Shown: positions 57,277 through 64,000 of the stretch, one piece after another
Layout: the number at the start of each line of letters is the position of its first letter
Position numbering within the stretch: the stretch's first letter is position 1
From: Symbiodinium natans
Lineage: Eukaryota; Sar; Dinophyceae; Suessiales; Symbiodiniaceae
NCBI GenBank assembly: GCA_905221605.1
Contig: CAJNDS010001313.1
Location: 62,001-126,000 of the forward strand
Direction: 5' to 3'
DNA length: 64,000 nt
Program-made: the position numbers and the translations under genes
The notes under the pieces: generated by a model
What the model was told of the DNA's origin: nothing
Databases searched by the model: none
The model's input: only the letters and a program-made list of their open reading frames with translations

Positions 57277-57508
57277 TTGCCTGTGAATGAAGGCGGCTCT
57301 GCAAATGTATCCAGTTCAGCGGCAAGGAATGGCAACACGCCTGGACAGAGGGAGCAAGGGTCCATGTTTGCAGCTGGGCTGCCGGAATGAACCCAGGAGA
57401 ATCCTTGTATATTCCTGGCACCACAGAGTGCACGGCAGGGTGCAACATGATCAGACTGCCCAAATGCTTTCCAAGTGTTAGGTGCAAACGCCAAGACTTG
57501 CTAAGGGC

Positions 57509-63429
<5,921 letters not shown>

Positions 63430-63715
63430 CTGACATACTTGGCGCAGGTTTAGCCGCAAGAGCGCAGCGCGTCAATGGCTTCAATGGCTCTCTGGCGCCT
63501 GATCCGTTTCAATCAGCGCCCGCAGGTTCGCATTGTTTCGGACCTGGGTGCTGCTCTTATGGGGCTGCAGAAGGCCCAAGGCGCTTTTGTTCTACTCATA
63601 TTTCCCCACTGATAAGTCGTTGGATTGTCAAGACGACAAAGTGCACACATCATCTGACGCGACTGGCTCAGGACAGCAGGCTGTCCCGCTCTCAGGTTGT
63701 ACAACATTGAGGACA

Positions 63716-63862
63716 AAGGGCGGGCAACTGTACCAGAATGTTGCCTGAATAAGCAGGTCAAGGAGGCGCAGGCGGGCAACTGTACCGGATGGGAGGGCGG
63801 GAGGGTCATGATAAGGCACGCAACTGCACCCGAATGTTGCCTGAATGAGCAGCCGGGGATGG
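63716..63862. repeat. Direct repeat of about 95-bp spacing
   Basis: 'gcaactgtaccagaatgttg' plus 'cctgaataagcag' at about 63725-63758 is echoed as 'gcaactgcacccgaatgttg' plus 'cctgaatgagcag' at about 63820-63853. A third partial copy 'gcgggcaactgtacc' sits between them. Upstream of the recognised kinase exons. Confidence 0.7.
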
Positions 63863-64000
63863 TGCTTGAATGTACATCCTTGCAATTGGTTTTAAGGACA
63901 GGCGGGGATGTTCGAAGGGCAATTCTTCGCTGGCTTCGGCTACAGATTTCGCAACATGCAACTGCTCAAGCGTCATGGCATGACTAGAGGTCATGGAGCC

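Overview
The window looks like dinoflagellate nuclear DNA, most likely of the Symbiodiniaceae/Polarella type (inference). Four things support this. Every recognisable gene is on the minus strand, as in dinoflagellate one-directional gene arrays. Genes are cut into very small exons (about 35-130 bp). Reconstructed intron donors are mostly GC, with some GT and a few GA, and the base after the AG acceptor is almost always G. Arrays of TTTAGGG-type telomere units and many pyrimidine microsatellites lie between and inside the genes. Open frames on the plus strand are antisense shadows or low-complexity readings.

Layout, right to left in the direction of transcription. (1) About 63.43-50.64 kb: a cGMP-dependent-protein-kinase-like (PKG-type AGC) kinase, with two cyclic-nucleotide-binding modules, then the catalytic domain and AGC C-tail; its 5' end probably lies beyond the window. 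An intronless 412-codon ATP-grasp (TupA-like) gene at 53.71-52.48 kb sits between two kinase exons on the same strand. (2) About 47.95-27.83 kb: an SGT1 co-chaperone gene with a CS domain and an SGS domain. Its exons for '...DREIE' and 'EELKNEK...' are 15.8 kb apart, and a nine-exon short-chain dehydrogenase/reductase (SDR) gene (36.32-34.26 kb) lies inside that intron, again on the same strand. (3) About 24.65-10.53 kb: a Twinkle-like (T7 gp4/DnaB-family) primase-helicase, the probable organellar replicative helicase, with exons for the primase-like N-terminus, Toprim, Walker A, Walker B and later helicase motifs. Exons of a possible RAP/FASTK-like repeat protein lie inside its long central gap. 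(4) About 5.22-1.2 kb: a NEK-like protein kinase.

The rest is repeat-rich. It holds two copies of a roughly 100-bp hairpin transposon (MITE) with 8-bp target-site duplications, a 190-196 bp satellite at 30.46-32.32 kb with two internal disruptions, interstitial telomere arrays at 14.4-15.2, 31.3 and 61.0-61.3 kb, and a recurring composite of pyrimidine tract, GC-rich hairpin and an ACCGAGTC-type tail at 6.5, 8.7, 9.2, 42.0, 42.2 and 54.6 kb. A 100-N assembly gap lies at 28628-28727.

Exon models were built by eye from conserved protein motifs, reading frame and AG acceptors. Where two conserved blocks join without loss of residues the splice sites are well constrained; other exon ends are approximate. 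No rRNA, tRNA, CRISPR array or spliced-leader gene was recognised. The main point of interest is repeated same-strand nesting of whole genes inside the introns of other genes.
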